The notes: generated by a model from the letters alone, not told the origin. DNA of 64,000 nt from Gracilariopsis chorda (GCA_003194525.1 NBIV01000154.1:110223-174222), one strand, 5' to 3'. Shown: positions 19,667 through 32,649, numbered from the stretch's first letter. Numbers and translations are program-made.

Positions 19667-20695
19667 TTAACCTCTGTGCAAATGACCCCAGTCCATCATA
19701 TCATGAATTGTATCTTTGAGAGATGATTCTATATCCCTAAATTTGATTCCTAGGTCTTCCTTGATCTTATCTGTAGAAACATAAACGGGTCGCCCAAGCT
19801 GTAATCGTACAAGGACTAGTCCGGGCTTCTTCGAGGTAAGCGCAAGAAGTCCCCTAATTATTTCTGTTGCAAGCTTGCCTGTCAGATGTGTGTTTGCAGG
19901 TCGTAATCCTGCGGCACGTGCGGCATCTGCAATTTTCTCCATGTGCACGTTTCCGGAAGAGCACAGATACCTCCCCCTTGAGTTCTGATTCTCCATGGCT
20001 AGAATATGGGCTTCTGAAACATCACGGACGTCGACTGCGGGGAGTTCGAGGTTTACAATAGCATGTACCTTCTTGTTTGCTATTTGCTGAATGAACAGAT
20101 TTGATTCGTTGATCCTAGGTACGAGACTTGGACCAATGATCATTGTAGGATTGATGACGACAAGATTGAGATCTTTCTCGTCGGCATACGACCACGCGGC
20201 TCGTTCGGCGGCAACCTTGGAATAGTAGTAGGGTACAGTATGTGCGGTGCTTTCGTCGTTCCAGTCGGATTCATCAAAAACTTTACCATGTACGCCCCGA
20301 TCAGCGATGGCGCCAATGGAGCTAGTGAGAATAACCTTGGAAACAGAGGCCTTGATACAAGAAGCCAGGAAGTTAAGGGTCCCCTGGATTGCTGGTTCTA
20401 TAACCTCTTTCTGAGGGTCCGCTGCTTCCATAAGATACGGAGAAGCGACATGCATCGCGTACGTGCACCCCACGAGCGCCTCATCAAAAGATCCTTCATG
20501 CAACAGGTCTGCTTCAAAGACCTCCAATCTTCCTGGAACCTCCAGAGATGTTAGATGAGCAATCCTGTTCGGGGTGTTAGAACGCAGAGTGCCATGAACG
20601 ATGTATCCCCTGGCGAGGAGGTCGGCTGCAATTTGGGCACCGACAAAACCTGTTATGCCGCTGACGGCCACACGAACTTGAGACGTATCGTCCAT
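19667..20695 (-). CDS. NAD(P)-dependent reductase of the extended SDR family (DFR/CCR-like)
   Basis: 342 residues. N-terminal Rossmann fold with GITGFVG at 13-19 (the G-x-x-G-x-x-G dinucleotide motif), the Asp-Leu pair EADLL at 61-65, the substrate-side HVASP at 82-86, catalytic Ser in TSS (124-126), and YYYSK at 156-160 supplying Y-x3-K. NPTMIIGP near 185 and a DVRDV segment follow the dihydroflavonol-4-reductase / cinnamoyl-CoA reductase / methylglyoxal reductase (GRE2) pattern. It reduces an aldehyde or ketone with NADPH; substrate cannot be told from the sequence. Soluble, no targeting signal seen. Full length for the family. It stands alone between LINE debris and the POP4 gene. Confidence 0.9.
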   Translation of the reverse strand: MDDTSQVRVAVSGITGFVGAQIAADLLARGYIVHGTLRSNTPNRIAHLTSLEVPGRLEVFEADLLHEGSFDEALVGCTYAMHVASPYLMEAADPQKEVIEPAIQGTLNFLASCIKASVSKVILTSSIGAIADRGVHGKVFDESDWNDESTAHTVPYYYSKVAAERAAWSYADEKDLNLVVINPTMIIGPSLVPRINESNLFIQQIANKKVHAIVNLELPAVDVRDVSEAHILAMENQNSRGRYLCSSGNVHMEKIADAARAAGLRPANTHLTGKLATEIIRGLLALTSKKPGLVLVRLQLGRPVYVSTDKIKEDLGIKFRDIESSLKDTIHDMMDWGHLHRG

Positions 20696-21491
20696 GTTTC
20701 AGGGCCTGCTTCAGAAGCGGCACGCGAAGCTGTGAAACGATAATGCCAGTACTTGATGCGACGCAGGAAAGGGAAGAAAGGCAGATGAAAGAGACGACGG
20801 AGGTGCACGATGGGGCAAGCTTTGTTCTTTGATGGGCTGAGGTTTTCCTTCAAACTGATGTATCCACTATCTTTCGTTTTCCTGGTGTCCGTGACGGCAC
20901 GTCCGTTGCTTTTGTAGGAGATGTTGGGGTGAATGAGAAGAATAGAAACGGTTGAAAAAGAAGAATAACTTGTGGTGCGCAGATTCTCGAATCCTCCGTA
21001 GCTAAGAGTAGCGTCGTGCTCACTGAGGTATCTTGGCACTTTTCTACGAAAAGTTTTCCCTGCGCTCGAGTCGTGTACAACACCGGTTTCGAATATGCTA
21101 TCAAATTCGTACTACTTTGCCGGAGGGCGATTTCCTATGACGGCGTGATGGACGTGCCTTCGTTTCCACTAATCATAGGACCGGTTGCTGATCAAATGAT
21201 TTTCATCAGTTTTCGAAAATCCCCCGCATGATTTTATGTTCAGTTTTCTCTTGCTCCTTCGCGGATGCTGGCGGGTATCGTTGGTAAAGGGTTGCCAACG
21301 GTACCGTTGTGCCGTCGTAACCACCCGCCATAGAAATGGTTACCTTCATCACACTCATGCAGCGGCTCTGTGCTTTCCCCATTTCATCGTGCTGCTCTTT
21401 GTGATGAGGCTTCAGCAAGGTTCGCACAGATACTGATCCACGTCAGCTTCCGTTCCTCAAACCAAGGTGAGCTAGAGCACACGTTCAATGC
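20696..21491. other. Region between the divergent reductase and POP4 genes
   Basis: About 800 bases serving as promoter space for two genes transcribed away from each other. Contains a perfect 14-base palindrome CAACGGTACCGTTG (21294-21307), related to the GTACC motifs near 7.6 kb. Confidence 0.5.
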
Positions 21492-22130
21492 ATGGCTAAC
21501 AAGCGGGAAGCTACACTATACGAGCCCGTCCCTTCTAGGCTTGGCGGGGAGAATGCTCGGGCAAAATCAGCCTCAATCTCTCGACTCCTACCGTACCCTG
21601 AGGGAGCATCTCGTCCAACTGATGCAGAGCTGAACTCTGCTATTCGTAATAAGACGTTACTGCTTCAAGACATACCTCGAGGGGCTTCAAACGAAAAGGA
21701 TAAACAAGTCCGAAGAACTCAAGTAGCAAGAGAAGGGAAGGTCGTACTGAGAGCAGAAGAGGCCAAGTTCGAGACATACAAGCAGTTGCACGATCTATGG
21801 CTATCATACGCTCGCAAAGTTTTCCGAGAGACTGGTCAGGCACTTGGAGATCGTGTTCTGAGAATGGACTGGCACGGCGCACTCGCGCACGTCGTTCGTT
21901 CTAAGGACCCTGGCCTTGTCGGTGCCACTGGCATTTTGGTAGCAGAGACTGCGAATACCGTAGTCCTAGTGACAAGGAGGAATCGGGCTATAACAGTTCC
22001 GAAGAACGTTTCCGTTATGCAGTTTACGGTGGATAATCACACAGTCGAACTCATTCTGCCTGCACTCTGCTTCCGAGCGAGTGAAAGGTCGGCACGGAAG
22101 ATAAAGAAGAAGCATAATAACTACTTGTGA
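21492..22130 (+). CDS. POP4: RNase P/MRP subunit POP4 (Rpp29)
   Basis: 212 residues. RNase P and RNase MRP are nuclear ribonucleoproteins that process tRNA 5' ends and pre-rRNA; POP4/Rpp29 binds the RNA and helps assembly. The C-terminal half (about 100-208) matches the family: YKQLHDLWLSYARKV, then DWHGALAHVVRSKDP, GATGILVAET, VPKNVSVMQFTV and finally FRASERSARKIKKK, the conserved R-x-S-E-R-S-A-K end. These strands form the Sm-like barrel. The N-terminal half is basic and variable, as in other eukaryotes. Length is normal; start at the first Met (MANKREAT). Confidence 0.9.
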   Translation: MANKREATLYEPVPSRLGGENARAKSASISRLLPYPEGASRPTDAELNSAIRNKTLLLQDIPRGASNEKDKQVRRTQVAREGKVVLRAEEAKFETYKQLHDLWLSYARKVFRETGQALGDRVLRMDWHGALAHVVRSKDPGLVGATGILVAETANTVVLVTRRNRAITVPKNVSVMQFTVDNHTVELILPALCFRASERSARKIKKKHNNYL

Positions 22131-22791
22131 TAGCATATCTCAGGAGAGCGTCCTTACTGAACAGCATAAGTGTACCTTTGCACCTGGATGCTGCAATTAG
22201 ACTTTCGATTGCCCCGATAATCGGCCACGCTTCAGACCAAGGATCAGGGGCTTGGCGTAGATATACACCTTGAATGGCATATTGGATGAATTGCATCCAT
22301 CTTCTCCTGTAAACGCTTACGTTAATGCCCGTTGCAATATCTTAGACATTCGCTGGGCCCACTAGCGCAATCTGCAGGCTGTAATTGTGTAGCAAGGCCA
22401 TGGGAACGCAAGCATTAAACCAGTCCCATGGACACGTCAAATGTGAGCACTTCAACGTACTCTGCAACATGCTGCTTGCTAAGGGTTCGTCCTTAGCATA
22501 TAACTCATCACAACTGAAACTTGCGCACGGCTTGCTCAAACAGTCGCTCAGTGTGGGATTCGATTGCACCACACCTGCTCAACCCTCTTTCGCGATGTCC
22601 GTCCCCAACCACCGCTTTTTGTGAATCTGACATGCGCTACACCAAACACTTGCAACGGCCCTGTCTCTGCGGACTAGTGCGCGCTTGTTCGGTCCAAAGA
22701 AGGAGTTGCTTTCGAACGTTCAGGCCCTCCCAACGTTTTGTAATCTTGACCTAGCTCCGCCAACGCCATGAGTCCATTGTCGGCAATCCAG
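22131..22791. other. Intergenic upstream of secreted-protein copy 3
   Basis: No gene recognised; short frames on both strands lack support. Confidence 0.5.
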
Positions 22792-22798
22792 TATTAAA
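22792..22798 (+). promoter_or_regulatory. TATA-like box of secreted-protein copy 3
   Basis: TATTAAA about 105 bases before the ATG at 22901, the same spacing as for copies 1 and 2. Confidence 0.45.
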
Positions 22799-22900
22799 GC
22801 GACGATCAGCTCCATCCTCACTTGCTTTTCGACCACCACAGCACTCCTCAACTTCTCAATTCCTCCCCAGCTTCTCTAGCTTAAAGAAACCTCTTCAAAA

Positions 22901-23176
22901 ATGTTGTCCAAGATTGTTGCTCTTGTTGCTCTCTTCGGCGCCGCCGTCGCCGCCCCGGTTCGCATGTCCAGGGGTGAGATCTTCGGTACCCTTGCTGGCG
23001 GTGGTGGTTTCGCCGCCCAGGGTGAAAACACCGCCGGTGCTGCCGCCGACGGCAAGTCCGGTATCGCTTCCGGTACCTCCGATGATGGTGCCGTCATGGG
23101 TGGCGCTACCCCCAATGGCGCTTTCGCTGGTGCTCTCGGTGCTGGTCTCCTCGGCATCCCCACCCCTTTGATGTAA
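22901..23176 (+). CDS. Replicated secreted Gly/Ala-rich protein, copy 3
   Basis: 91 residues (MLSKIVALVALFGAAVAAP start). Apart from two N-terminal codons (ATGTTG and GTT against ATGATG and TTT) the coding sequence matches copy 1 through to the stop, including every silent position I compared, and the match ends a few bases after the TAA. Upstream only CTTCAAAAATG is shared. Such a sharp match limited to the ORF points to recent gene conversion, retroposition or strong constraint. Signal peptide, no Cys, no known domain. Confidence 0.75.
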   Translation: MLSKIVALVALFGAAVAAPVRMSRGEIFGTLAGGGGFAAQGENTAGAAADGKSGIASGTSDDGAVMGGATPNGAFAGALGAGLLGIPTPLM

Positions 23177-23612
23177 TCTTTAAGCTTGGAATGCTGGGAG
23201 ACCGCCAACAGCTGACGATAATTCTTCCGCCATAGTTCTATGGAGTGAGGGAGTCGGTTTTGGCGCGCTGTGAGTGACTTGCTTCTTGATGAGATGTGAA
23301 AGTGGTTTCCATCGTCTTGTTGTTCGCCCTGCCCTTGCGGGATGATACAGTCACTTCTACTCTTGTCACAAGCATTGGCTGGTCATTATAAATAGTGGTC
23401 CTTGTATGCATGGAGTCCGTTCAACGCCTTCAGGTTTGACCCCGACGGTTGATGAAATGACCCCTTGTTTTGTAAAGTTTGACACCATTAACAACCCCAT
23501 CAGTATCCTGCTCTTGGTTTCCGTAGTTGCCAGCCAAATACGCAAAACATGCGCTCTCGAAAGGACTCAGTGCCGGATACCATCCGTCCTCAGAGTTCTT
23601 GGACATAGCCCG
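23177..23612. other. Intergenic
   Basis: Downstream of copy 3; nothing recognised before the TGTA microsatellite. Confidence 0.4.
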
Positions 23613-23643
23613 TGTATGTATGTATGTATGTATGTATGTATGT
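23613..23643. repeat. (TGTA)n microsatellite
   Basis: About seven TATG/TGTA units directly at the 3' end of the minus-strand LINE copy, comparable to the CA repeat that ends another copy. Confidence 0.95.
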
Positions 23644-24500
23644 TTACGGGGGCACGCCACTAATTCCAACAGCGTGGTAGCAACTCTTGTTGAAGAATTC
23701 CTCGCTTCGCAAGAATTCCAACAACCTTTCCGGCCGTTTCTTCACTATTGCTGATACTTCAAGTCCTTGTCTTTCTCGTGCGGACGGGAAATTGTCTCGT
23801 CTGGACTTGGAGCGTTTTCTACTCCTCATGGCAAAGTGATCAACGGGTTTTCAACTCTACGCCTTAGCTCTAGCGGGCAGTAGCTCTTTTCTCTGAAATA
23901 AGTAGGAGAAACAGGGTGTAACACTGGCGTGTAAAACCTGTGAAAGAGCCGTCTGCGCAGCCCTAAGAGTGGTATGTTCTCCAAGCGATTCAGGGACCTT
24001 TTCAACTGGCGGTTGAGTAACAAGATGGAGCTTACGCCTCTGTTAAACTTCAAGGAAGTCCAGCGGAACCTTTTCTTGGTCTGCCAGTGGTATCGATAGG
24101 CCCCTCTTGGTCAGCTTGTCTGCCGTTTCATTTCGATCAATTCCGCAATGTCCGGGTGCCCAGACCACCTGGACTGGACATAAATTATCAATAGCCCGTG
24201 TACCAACGGTAGCAAGTCCCTAATCAAAGAGTAGTTTTTCAAGTTGAAAAGGATCGATCCGTCACGCAGAGCATTTGTGGGCAAACCTTCGTTGTCTGCG
24301 AAGAAATTGCATAATAGACGAGCTTGATGTATCTACGGAAGTTGGATGTTGTGTGAGCGCACGTCGCCCAACTAAGGCTTCGTGCTGGAAAATAATCCTG
24401 CCCTGCCGCGAGCTTGATATTACCTCAGAATAGGACTTTAGCTGTTGTGGGCATGATGTCAACCGTTTCTCCGGGTATCTAATGATTCTAGATCATCTGC
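23644..24500 (-). mobile_element. LINE ORF2 C-terminus, minus strand, broken
   Basis: Reading the minus strand: VQVVWAPGHCGIDRNETADK (RNase H, about 24195-24110), the LHPVS segment near 23915, then ARERQGLEVSAIVKKRPERL and a GISGVPP end (23829-23644). Same order and motifs as the LINE at 16825, but diverged, so a different lineage or an older copy. Frame changes between segments. RT domain absent. Confidence 0.75.
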
Positions 24501-25408
24501 TGCGCCGCTACAAGGGTCACAGTCTTTGTCGAAGAATATTCTTAGAGCAGAAACGTCTTATGGAATGCTTAAAAACCACGGCATGATCTCACAGCATAGG
24601 TGGGATTTATCACGCATCTTACCCCTTACATATTTGAAGAGTCTCCGGGCGGTTTGACGAGAGATGGCTTTCTTGCAGAGTTAGATTCTACGATGTAGTA
24701 GGAATACGGCAAACCGCGCCTTCAACTGAACTTTCTCTTAGGAGGATAGTACTGTGAGTATACCATAGAAAGTGCCAGACTCCGTAAGATACCCAATCGC
24801 TTCTCAATTTTACTTGAGGATGCGGATGTGTGTGTGTTCATGTGAGCTCGTGGGCGTTAAAGTTGCCGTAGCACGTATGGATTCCATATTACGGAACCAC
24901 GATGAATGCTAAATCGCTTTGCGCTGGATATCTGCTGTGGTGGGGGATCACTGCAAGAAACTGGTGAGTCCCGCTCAGGGCACATGCAGTTCCGCCCGTC
25001 GAGGTGTACCAACAGTAACGGGTTACCCATGGGTATGGGATCATATTTGAACCTCCGCGGCCTTGCTTTAGGCAGAATGCCATATTCCATGATTCAGCCG
25101 GTTATGGTCTTTCAGCCTTCCTATTCGTATAAATTGGAAGAAGTTTGGATCGACACATGGGTCCGCCTTTTAAGCGGTTTTCCTTCGCCGTAGCAGCTCT
25201 GAGGTCTAAATCGGTGTCGTAAGTTGACGCAGTCAAGCGTACAGTGCAGAAGGAGAATAAGATGTGGATACCATTACTTCTTTAACACATTTTGTTACAA
25301 GAGAAGTGATTGCCAAAGACGAATTGTATTACCACCTGCAGGTTCTAGAGATACCTAGACGCTCTATGTCGTTTCATCAACCTGGGCACCACTCCCAATG
25401 TGGCTTGG
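24501..25408. other. Intergenic, probably more decayed LINE sequence
   Basis: No intact frame or clear motif; adjoins the LINE fragment. Confidence 0.4.
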
Positions 25409-26686
25409 TTAAACCAGTCTCATTCTAGGATGCCAGTCGATGGGTTCTTTTTCGACAGAGCGCAGGAACTTTCTCCGAGCTCGAAACAGGCCATCTCTGC
25501 GCCGTGCAACTTGAATTGGCTTTCCCTTTGGGTTGATAAGCACGCCCTGCACGATTCGATAGCCCACTGCAAGAGCGTCTTCTAGTATGACCGCCTCATC
25601 GAATCGCACAGCCCGAAGGGATAGCTTTTGACGACCCATGGATTTACAAGGCCCTGTACTTCTGAAGTTATGAGTCCATGAATCCCACAAGCGAAAGTCC
25701 AGCACTTCGAAATTACAAACATGATCATATCGTATCTGAATAGACTTTCGCACGTCCTTTGAACTATTGATGCGGCAATTGTTTCCTCGAGCATAACTGC
25801 AAGCCAAGCTTCCAATGATTTCGCCGCGTGTTGCTCTTCGAATTGTGTACCACACCAGATGTCCTCTAGTATCGATAAAGGCCAGAGCATACAAAGTATG
25901 AAGCGCTTCTCTTGCTCGGCCAAGTCGTCCACCAGCGATGTAACCGTTTCGACGAGATGCTTCCGGAACTCTTCGATCCCTTTCCCTTCGTCCCAGTGGA
26001 GAGTTCAAGAAGGGTCGCAACCATCCATTCTTGATTCTATAAGTGTTCAGATACCACGCATAGACCATAACAGCTGTCTTAGCAGGCTCATCCATTAGTC
26101 CCGACATGCGACTAAGCTCCTCTCTTGTAATATCAGGTTCCATAAATGATCGGGTATAGCGGGATATAATGTCCACAATCTGAGCTGCTTCAATAGACTC
26201 TGATTTTGGATAACATTCTTCTCTCTGTGGAATATACCGTCGAATTCTGCCTCTTTCATCGTATATTGCCGCTGCCCATTGAACGGACTTGTCTGGTTGC
26301 ACGGGACGAATTAAATGCTGAGATATTGCGGATAAGTACTGCACTAAGTCCTCGACCCAACCACGATTATAGGCTGCGCTAAGTTGACAGACGTGAAGAA
26401 TGAACAGCTCGAAGAGATGATGAATGGCCTGTTTTGGTCGATCGATTATCGGTTCAAACAAGCGTAATCTTCGAAGCACGGTGGGTTCCCACTCATGAGA
26501 TATCTGCCGTACGCATGGTTCCAAACCACTGTTGCCGTACAACGCTTCTCGGATAGTGAAGGGCATCTGTGGGTGCAGATCAGTGCCATGTTCGGTGCTG
26601 TGTTCCATATCGACTTGCGACATGAGAGTAGAGGTATGCGGAATTATGGGGAGAACTTCATGATGGAAACAGGTGACGCCAGGCAA
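25409..26686 (-). CDS. Orphan 425-residue protein, function unknown
   Basis: A long uninterrupted frame in an otherwise gene-poor stretch, which argues that it is or recently was a gene. I recognise no domain. Visible features: helix-rich N-terminal half (LFELFILHVCQLSAAYNRGW), a middle with many Arg/Trp/Tyr, and a basic C-terminal third containing GYRIVQGVLINPKGKPI and ARRRDGLFRARRKFLR. No signal peptide or membrane helix. The first 21 residues before a second Met may not belong. The mixture of polar, aromatic and basic residues would suit a nucleic-acid-binding or transposon-encoded protein; that is a guess from composition and context. Upstream and downstream lie LINE fragments. Confidence 0.5.
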   Translation of the reverse strand: MPGVTCFHHEVLPIIPHTSTLMSQVDMEHSTEHGTDLHPQMPFTIREALYGNSGLEPCVRQISHEWEPTVLRRLRLFEPIIDRPKQAIHHLFELFILHVCQLSAAYNRGWVEDLVQYLSAISQHLIRPVQPDKSVQWAAAIYDERGRIRRYIPQREECYPKSESIEAAQIVDIISRYTRSFMEPDITREELSRMSGLMDEPAKTAVMVYAWYLNTYRIKNGWLRPFLNSPLGRRERDRRVPEASRRNGYIAGGRLGRAREALHTLYALAFIDTRGHLVWYTIRRATRGEIIGSLACSYARGNNCRINSSKDVRKSIQIRYDHVCNFEVLDFRLWDSWTHNFRSTGPCKSMGRQKLSLRAVRFDEAVILEDALAVGYRIVQGVLINPKGKPIQVARRRDGLFRARRKFLRSVEKEPIDWHPRMRLV

Positions 26687-27856
26687 GGCGGTGACACATT
26701 AAATACGCGTTGAGCACTGAAGTTGTAACGATGAGTCGTGAAGCAACCTTCAGCGCTGAGGTCCTGCTGAGAAGTCTAGATGGTTGTAAACACCTGCCCG
26801 GATTGGTTCGCACTTACCCTTGGTAGGTGCGACGGCACAGGCACCCTGCGCTGTGTGGACAACTCGTTAAATTTTGGTCAGTTCTACGGAGCATCTGTCT
26901 ATTACAGAGATCCGCGCGCTGGGAGGCATGTCTGTTCCAAGCCAGTTACAACACATATATCATGTTAGAGAAACGGGAGTACTGCAGGAATGTGTGTGTG
27001 TTTTTACGGGCACGTGCTTCTGATTCCTAGGCAGCGGTATTACCTTTCTAGAAGTAATCCAAGGTATTCGAAAGTAATGCCGTGGTGTTCTGCAACTCAT
27101 TATTACTCGCCTATCAGACGGGCTTGAGAGTGAACCTCGTGTACGCGCTGAGTGGCAGGCAGTCGTCTGATAATGTTTTGTAATGACGCAGCTTGAAGCG
27201 CACAATCAAACATTCATGTGTTTAAGAAAGAAACGTAAAGGATACAAGAGTACCGAAGCTACAGAGTTAAGACTTGACTCTTACCCCATTACCAGGGATA
27301 TCCTTATACCCCTGTAACCGTTAGAAGGCTAATCCTTACCACTGGAATGAAATGCTTTACAATCGGCACATGTCAGGCTCGGTAGCACTACTTCATGAGC
27401 TGACAGACAAGTGCTGCTGCTGGCGTACAGTTCGGTTTCAACTACTTGAGTTCAGTTTCTTCCCTTGATCTCCCTTCAACCTGATTTGCACGCTGAAGCC
27501 CATTGGGAAAAGCTGAAGTGAACCCTGCAAAGCCGTTAATATCCGACGCATACCAAAACTCCCAAATTAGATACCCTCTCTGCATCTCCAAGGCGTTGGA
27601 TTTTCACATGACAGATCCAGTTCGTGGGTGTGGCACGTCAAGAACAGAGATTCCTTCTCCTTGTCAGACCTCGACTATGCTGAGCTCAGCTCTCTTTGCA
27701 TACGAGAGCGACAAACAAAGATACGAGAACGAGAAGTGTGAGTGAGTTAAAAGCTCCTGGTTGCGGAGAAACCAACGTGGGCTTCATTCTTTACGACATA
27801 CAAAAAGCAGATAGACCAACTTGGTGTTACTCTGTTCTCTACATTCATTTCACACA
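26687..27856. other. Intergenic with another LINE 3' end
   Basis: Around 26990-27195 the minus strand resembles, with frame breaks, the C-terminal coding end of the LINEs at 18.04 and 23.64 kb (shared TTTACGGGC-ACG and CTGATTCC-type segments on the + strand). The rest, to the threonine synthase stop, holds nothing recognised. Confidence 0.4.
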
Positions 27857-29899
<2,043 letters not shown>

Positions 29900-31192
29900 A
29901 TGGCTTCGCCTCTGTTCAACGACGATCTCTGGGACAAGATCCGCACCGACCCCGAGACTAGTGCGCTGCTAGAGGACCCCGCTTTCAAGCAAATCATCAC
30001 CGAGCTCAGAACCGACCCTTCGTCTCTTTCCAAGCACATCGCCGATCCCCGAGTCCTCAAGCTATTTACCGTTCTCTCCAAATCCTCCACCGCCCAAGCG
30101 CAGCCGAGTGAAACGGTTGTCGAGGACGTTACCGCCACTGCGAACGATGCCCCCATGCCCGACAAACCCCCGGGACCTTACGAACCAGATCCCTCCACAT
30201 TGGGCCCGATAGAGCGCTCCCTTTACGAAAAGGACTGCGGAACTGCCGCATACAAGAAGCGCGACTTCCCGGCCGCTATCGACCATTACACCAAGGCTCT
30301 AGAGTTTGATCCTGGTAACATGGCCTTTTATACCAATCGCGCCGCAGCCCGTCTGGAAAGCGGCGACATTGATGGCGCTATTGAAGACTGCAAGACCGCC
30401 ATCAAGGAGAACTCTGAACGCCATCTCCGCACAGACTTCAAGATCATTGCGCGTGCGTACGGTCGTATGGGCAATGCCTACCTCAAGAAGGAAGATTACC
30501 CCCAAGCCATCGAAGCATTCGAGAAGAGCCTTGTCGAGTACTCCGATCCCAAGGTCACTCGCTCCTTGCGAGAGGCCCAGCGCGTCCAGCGTAAGAAGGC
30601 TGAAGAAGCTTATATTGATCCCGAGCTTTCCAAGAAGGAACGTCAGGAAGGGAACCAGCTTTTCTTAGCAGGCAAGTTTCCGGAAAGCGTTGCAAAGTAC
30701 ACTGAGGCTATCAAGCGTAACCCCAAAGATGCCGCCCCTTACTCCAATCGTGCCGCTGCCTACATGAAACTGGGCGAGTTCCCTATGGCCTTGAAGGACT
30801 GTGAACGCTGCCTTGAGAATGATCCTAAGTTTGTCAAGGCGTACATTCGAAAGGGTAATATTCACTTTTACATGAAGGAGTACCACAAGTGTCTCGAGGT
30901 GTATGAAAAAGGACTTCAACTTGCTCCCAACAACAAGGAACTACGACAGGGTCTTCTTAAGACAAACCTAAGGATTCAGGAACAGCAGAGTTCCGGTGAA
31001 GTGGACCAAGCGCAAATGGAACAGGCTATGAAAGATCCGGAGATTCAGAAGATCCTTCAGGATCCGCAGATGAACACATTGCTCAAGCAAATGCAAGAGG
31101 ACCCCAAGTTTGCTGCACGAGCTATGAGGGATCCAACCATTTCTTCAAAAGTACAGAAGCTCATCGCCTCCGGTATTTTGCGGGTTGCGTAG
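29900..31192 (+). CDS. STI1: STI1/Hop-type Hsp90 co-chaperone lacking TPR1
   Basis: 430 residues. Hop/STI1 couples Hsp70 and Hsp90 in client loading. Order here: a DP (STI1) motif at about 10-60 (DPAFKQIITELRTDP, IADPRVLK), TPR2A at 108-225 (KDCGTAAYKKRDF, YTNRAAA, ARAYGRMGNAY), TPR2B at 243-360 (KKERQEGNQLFLAGKF, IKRNPKDAAPYSNRAAAYM, KAYIRKGNIHFYMKEY) and a second DP motif at 372-430 (MKDPEIQKILQDPQM, DPTISSKVQKLIASG). TPR2A keeps the K, N, N, K/R carboxylate-clamp positions for the Hsp90 MEEVD tail. The usual N-terminal TPR1 is absent and the start is clear, so this resembles the short STI1 of nematodes. Cytosolic. Divergent from threonine synthase. Confidence 0.92.
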   Translation: MASPLFNDDLWDKIRTDPETSALLEDPAFKQIITELRTDPSSLSKHIADPRVLKLFTVLSKSSTAQAQPSETVVEDVTATANDAPMPDKPPGPYEPDPSTLGPIERSLYEKDCGTAAYKKRDFPAAIDHYTKALEFDPGNMAFYTNRAAARLESGDIDGAIEDCKTAIKENSERHLRTDFKIIARAYGRMGNAYLKKEDYPQAIEAFEKSLVEYSDPKVTRSLREAQRVQRKKAEEAYIDPELSKKERQEGNQLFLAGKFPESVAKYTEAIKRNPKDAAPYSNRAAAYMKLGEFPMALKDCERCLENDPKFVKAYIRKGNIHFYMKEYHKCLEVYEKGLQLAPNNKELRQGLLKTNLRIQEQQSSGEVDQAQMEQAMKDPEIQKILQDPQMNTLLKQMQEDPKFAARAMRDPTISSKVQKLIASGILRVA

Positions 31193-32649
31193 ACAAAGAC
31201 ACAAAGGAGAATAGTTGCTCTGGTGCAGTAAAACCCACTCATTGTACACGGAATGTTCATCACTACTTCGCGGTTGTGTCATTCCTATAGAACTTACATA
31301 TAGTTCGTAAACCTTTCGGACAAGCAATATCTCATTTCCGCGGATCAAAGGAGCCGCTTTGTGGAAGAGTGCGAATAAGCAGTTCTGTTGTGCTGCAGGT
31401 CTAGCTTGCATCACATGCAGAGTTAATCAGCAGTGAGCAGGGTCCTGGTTCAGCATTGTAGTGGCTTGAGCCCATCGCCGGCACATAAAGACGTTCGACT
31501 TCCAATCGTACGTTGTCTCTGGCGCCTAGTGGATACCACGGTACCATACAAGAAAACAATATCATTGTCCATGCGTGATAGCAGCACTGCTGCACTACAA
31601 AATATCTTAGATCTATGAATCGAACTCAGAGCTGTTCGCAAACCAACACAACTCGAGACGTCAAGGGGCGCAAATTTGCGTGACTAAAAGGTTACAACGG
31701 CGCAGGATGTGCGACGCAAAATGTAAGAATGGGTTTAAGGTTCGAGCATCTCTACCCGGTGAATCTATTCAGCTATTTCGTGGCGCAGATGTATGAAAAC
31801 GATTGGGTCACTATGTTGGAAGTAAAATTAACGCTACAACAGCGTTTTGCAGTCCTACCCCACCGGTTCTTCTATTCCCCTTGGAGAATCCCCTAATGGA
31901 GACTTTTCCTTCCTTTTTCACTGAGTTCGCCTCTCGTCTACACCACCTAAATGAAGTCTTTCTCTCACCACTCTATCTGTATCCAAAATCGGCAAACGAC
32001 TCATCTCTCGTGATCTTGAATCTGCGAAGAACTGGGATTGTGGCGGAAGAGACGGATGAATAGTGCGATTTTGCAACGGATTGGCGTGGGGAGGATGTAC
32101 ATAGCGGAAGGAAAGAATGACTGACAAAGAAATCGTGGAAGTGAAAGCAATAAATGCGGCTGCGGGCGTCATTGCGACGGCAGGGGAGGGGTGGAAGTGG
32201 ATGACTGGGATGAACGCAAGCGAAGAGGTTGTGGTATGTATCTACGACGGCACTTGAGCTCACGCGCGGTGTGAGTTGGCAGCTGGACTTGTGATGAGTT
32301 CTTGTCAAGTGTTACAGAGATGGACTAACAACTCGAGAGGACTGCTTCGGTCTTGACGCCAAGATCCAGAGAATAATATGGCAAGGATTGTTACTGCGAT
32401 TGAACACAACTTGGCGAACACTCTAAACCCCAAAGAGTACGGCATGATATAACACAATACAGAACTGGATAACATTACATGCTCTCCCCGTACTCTTTAC
32501 AATGAAACGTGCCGTCTTGCTTAGTCAATCACGATGAATAGCGTATTCAATTTCTCGACTGAGTATTGTCGTTCGTGGAAGCGGTTGAAGTCAGGTTAGT
32601 GTTGCTGCGTAAAACAGCGTTCGTGGTCAAAACTAGACCCCCTTTTTAG
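31193..32649. other. Intergenic, nothing recognised
   Basis: About 1.45 kb between two convergent genes. Short frames only; no tRNA-like box pair or transposon motif found. Confidence 0.5.

Noticed and set aside
23613-23643. CRISPR-like or other spaced repeat array
   Set aside because: Simple TGTA microsatellite; no spaced direct repeats anywhere in the window.
31193-32649. tRNA or small RNA gene
   Set aside because: Looked for paired A- and B-box sequences and cloverleaf arms here and in other gaps; none convincing.
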